NCBI GenBank assembly: GCA_964652565.1 | Contig: CAZZEC010000124.1 | Location: 1 to 18,216 of the forward strand | Length of the DNA stretch: 18,216 nt | Reading direction: 5' to 3' | DNA from: JBCCTX01 sp964652565 | GTDB lineage: Bacteria; Bacteroidota; Bacteroidia; J057 | In this document: positions 16,688 through 18,216 of the stretch, in pieces | Layout: each line of letters starts with the position of its first letter | Numbering within the stretch: position 1 is the stretch's first letter | Made by a program: the position numbers and the translations under genes | Notes under the pieces: model-generated | The model's input: the letters and a program-made list of their open reading frames with translations, nothing else | Database searches by the model: none | Told to the model about the DNA's origin: nothing

Positions 16688-17451
16688 CCCATAAAGCTTC
16701 CTGGAATCCTCAACTATACAATGAAAAACATGGATTTGTATACTCATTTGGCCAGGATCTCGTAGAATGGTTACAACCACATCCAGGAGAACGTATTTTA
16801 GATCTTGGATGTGGGGCAGGTCAACTCACCCATATCATACATCAACAAGGAGCTCATGCAGTTGGTATGGATAAATCAGCTTCTATGATCCAAGATGCGA
16901 GAGCAAAGTTCCCGGATCTTGAATTCCACGTCATGGATGCCGCTGATTTTCAATTTGACATACCTTTCCATGCTATTTTTTCAAACGCAGCGCTACACTG
17001 GGTCTTAGACGCAGAAGGAGCTGTACGCGCAATGTACCACAACCTTACTCCAGGAGGTAGGCTCGTATTGGAGATGGGAGGTAAAGGAAATGTTGCAACG
17101 ATCATCAAGCAATTGCGAAAGGTATTACATGCCAATGGGTATGAGAATCTAGCTGAAAAACAAGTGTGGTTTTTTCCCACTATTGGAGAATATACCTCAT
17201 TACTGGAGCGAGTAGGTTTTCACGTAAGGAGAGCCTATCATTTTGATCGTCCCACTGAGTTGGCCGACGAGGAAACGGGGATTATCGATTGGCTGAAAAT
17301 GTTTGGAGGAGCCTTTTTTGAGGGAATATCCGAGGATAAAAGGGCACAAATTCAAGCAGAGGTGCAGGAACATATCAAAGATCAATGCCTGCTAAATGGA
17401 AAATGGTATGCTGATTATCAGCGTTTACGTATTCTGGCATTTAGGGCTTAG
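16684..17451 (+). CDS. Class I SAM-dependent methyltransferase (Tam-like)
   Basis: A 255-residue class I methyltransferase. Motif I is ILDLGCGAGQ at 38-47, and the acidic residue binding the SAM ribose is Asp63 in VGMDKS. MDAADF (84-89) follows as the adenine-binding loop, then SNAALHW at 100-106 and LTPGGRLVLE at 121-130. The SNAALHW element and the N-terminal WNPQLYNEKHGFV pattern resemble trans-aconitate 2-methyltransferase and its many relatives of unknown substrate, so a small-molecule carboxylate or similar acceptor is more likely than nucleic acid. It is cytoplasmic. It overlaps the GlsB-like gene by 4 bp, which implies one transcript and linked translation. Whether the two products are functionally related is not evident. 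Confidence 0.9.
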   Translation: MTHKASWNPQLYNEKHGFVYSFGQDLVEWLQPHPGERILDLGCGAGQLTHIIHQQGAHAVGMDKSASMIQDARAKFPDLEFHVMDAADFQFDIPFHAIFSNAALHWVLDAEGAVRAMYHNLTPGGRLVLEMGGKGNVATIIKQLRKVLHANGYENLAEKQVWFFPTIGEYTSLLERVGFHVRRAYHFDRPTELADEETGIIDWLKMFGGAFFEGISEDKRAQIQAEVQEHIKDQCLLNGKWYADYQRLRILAFRA

Positions 17452-17561
17452 GCAATACCAATTGCATGAACATTATAGACTATTCGACAAAATTGTCGTA
17501 GAGGAGATGGTTTAGGGTATATCCAGCATGCTATATTCGGTTAAACATAATCTAAACCGAT

Positions 17562-18167
17562 ATGTCTAAATACATCAGCGATATAGCCTTTACGCCTTCT
17601 GTTAAACAGTGGCAAGAAAAATTGGGTTCCAGAAAGAGCTATGAAAGGATGGCGGTCAACAGAGACTGGCAGCAGAAAATAACCCCTGATTTTGAAGCCT
17701 TTATTGCACAGAGAGATTCATTTTATCTCGCAACTTCTAATAGCGAAGGCCAACCTTATATACAGCATAGAGGAGGACCCAAAGGCTTTTTGAAAGTGAT
17801 AGATAAAGAGACACTGGGGTTCGCAGATTATTCAGGGAATAGACAATACATAACCGCAGGGAATTTAGATGAAAATCAGAAAGTCCACCTTTTTTTAATG
17901 GACTATCTTAATCGTACGCGTATTAAAGTCTGGGGTGAGGCTCAAGTCATCGAAGGTGATGCTGAACTGTTATATTCACTAAGTAATCCTGATTATCAGG
18001 CTAAACCCGAGAGGGTAATCTTAATCAAATTGAAAGCCTGGGATGTCAACTGTCCCCAACATATTACCCCTAGATATACTCAAGAAGATATTCAGCCTTA
18101 TATCGATCAATTGCAAAAACGAATAGAAGAATTGGAAGCGAAATTGGAGAAAGTTGGAGTTGTTTGA
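17562..18167 (+). CDS. PNPOx-fold (pyridoxamine 5'-phosphate oxidase family) flavoprotein
   Basis: A 201-residue protein of the split-barrel FMN-binding family annotated as pyridoxamine 5'-phosphate oxidase-like. Recognisable segments are SFYLATSNSEGQPYIQHRGG (53-72), the phosphate-contacting GPKGFLKVID (72-81), GFADYSGNRQY (86-96), FLMDY (111-115), RIKVWGEA (120-127) and the subfamily mark NCPQHITPR at 163-171. The last 27 residues form an amphipathic helix (IDQLQKRIEELEAKLEKV) that is probably a short coiled coil. True PdxH function is unlikely given the subfamily, and reduction of a small electrophile or general flavin chemistry is more plausible. It lies 110 bp after the methyltransferase. 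A tandem repeat begins at the base after its stop codon. Confidence 0.9.
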   Translation: MSKYISDIAFTPSVKQWQEKLGSRKSYERMAVNRDWQQKITPDFEAFIAQRDSFYLATSNSEGQPYIQHRGGPKGFLKVIDKETLGFADYSGNRQYITAGNLDENQKVHLFLMDYLNRTRIKVWGEAQVIEGDAELLYSLSNPDYQAKPERVILIKLKAWDVNCPQHITPRYTQEDIQPYIDQLQKRIEELEAKLEKVGVV

Positions 18168-18216
18168 TATTGTTGTATTGAGATATTGCTGTATTGCTGT
18201 ATTGCTGTATTGCTGT
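18168..18216. repeat. 8-bp tandem repeat (TATTGCTG) running off the window
   Basis: Six consecutive octamers start right after the TGA stop of the flavoprotein gene: TATTGTTG (18168-18175), TATTGAGA (18176-18183), then four identical TATTGCTG units (18184-18215) plus one further base at the window end. The array is therefore open at its 3' side, and its real copy number is unknown. Divergence of the first two units and identity of the later ones suggest growth away from the gene. Confidence 0.9.

Noticed and set aside
18168..18216. Terminal repeat as a CRISPR array or transposon end
   Set aside because: The units are 8 bp, directly adjacent and without spacers. There is no inverted terminal symmetry and no cas or transposase gene.

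Overview
The window looks like a chromosomal segment from a member of the Bacteroidota, probably a marine or environmental lineage. The grounds are a moderately AT-rich base composition, the near absence of Shine-Dalgarno sequences before starts, an IISC-type lipoprotein signal, secreted S1 sulfatases, and family versions that I associate with that phylum. The genus cannot be named from the sequence. I see no rRNA, tRNA, CRISPR array, transposase or phage gene. Every major ORF is intact.

Layout. (1) 165-1890: an atypical NAD(P)-binding SDR protein on the + strand converges on a classical SDR oxidoreductase on the - strand, with a short hairpin between them. (2) 2021-7538, + strand: a lipoprotein PhoD-like phosphatase with an N-terminal beta-rich extension, followed by two secreted formylglycine sulfatases. 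The first two genes are 17 bp apart. Together they form a small exported ester-hydrolysing set. (3) 7549-15761, - strand: five genes in one direction, read in transcription order as a GabT-like 4-aminobutyrate aminotransferase, a nitrilase-superfamily amidohydrolase, a very long Orn/Lys/Arg-type PLP decarboxylase, an ATP-grasp ligase, and a C45/AAT-like self-processing Ntn hydrolase. (4) 15762-16429: an AT-rich stretch without a credible gene but with several inverted repeats. (5) 16430-18167, + strand: a GlsB/YeaQ/YmgE membrane protein translationally coupled to a SAM methyltransferase, then a PNPOx-fold flavoprotein. (6) The window ends in an 8-bp tandem repeat that starts directly at the last stop codon and runs off the edge.

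The most interesting part is the five-gene minus-strand cluster. It combines an amine-forming decarboxylase, an ATP-dependent acid-amine ligase, two unrelated amide-cleaving (or acyl-transferring) enzymes and a GABA transaminase. This enzyme logic resembles the gamma-glutamyl-putrescine (Puu) route, in which an amine is conjugated, processed, deconjugated to GABA and transaminated, but each step apart from the transaminase would be carried out by a different protein family. The amine oxidase and aldehyde dehydrogenase steps are absent from the window. The alternative is a biosynthetic pathway for an amide-conjugated amine. Both readings are inference from family assignments and gene order.
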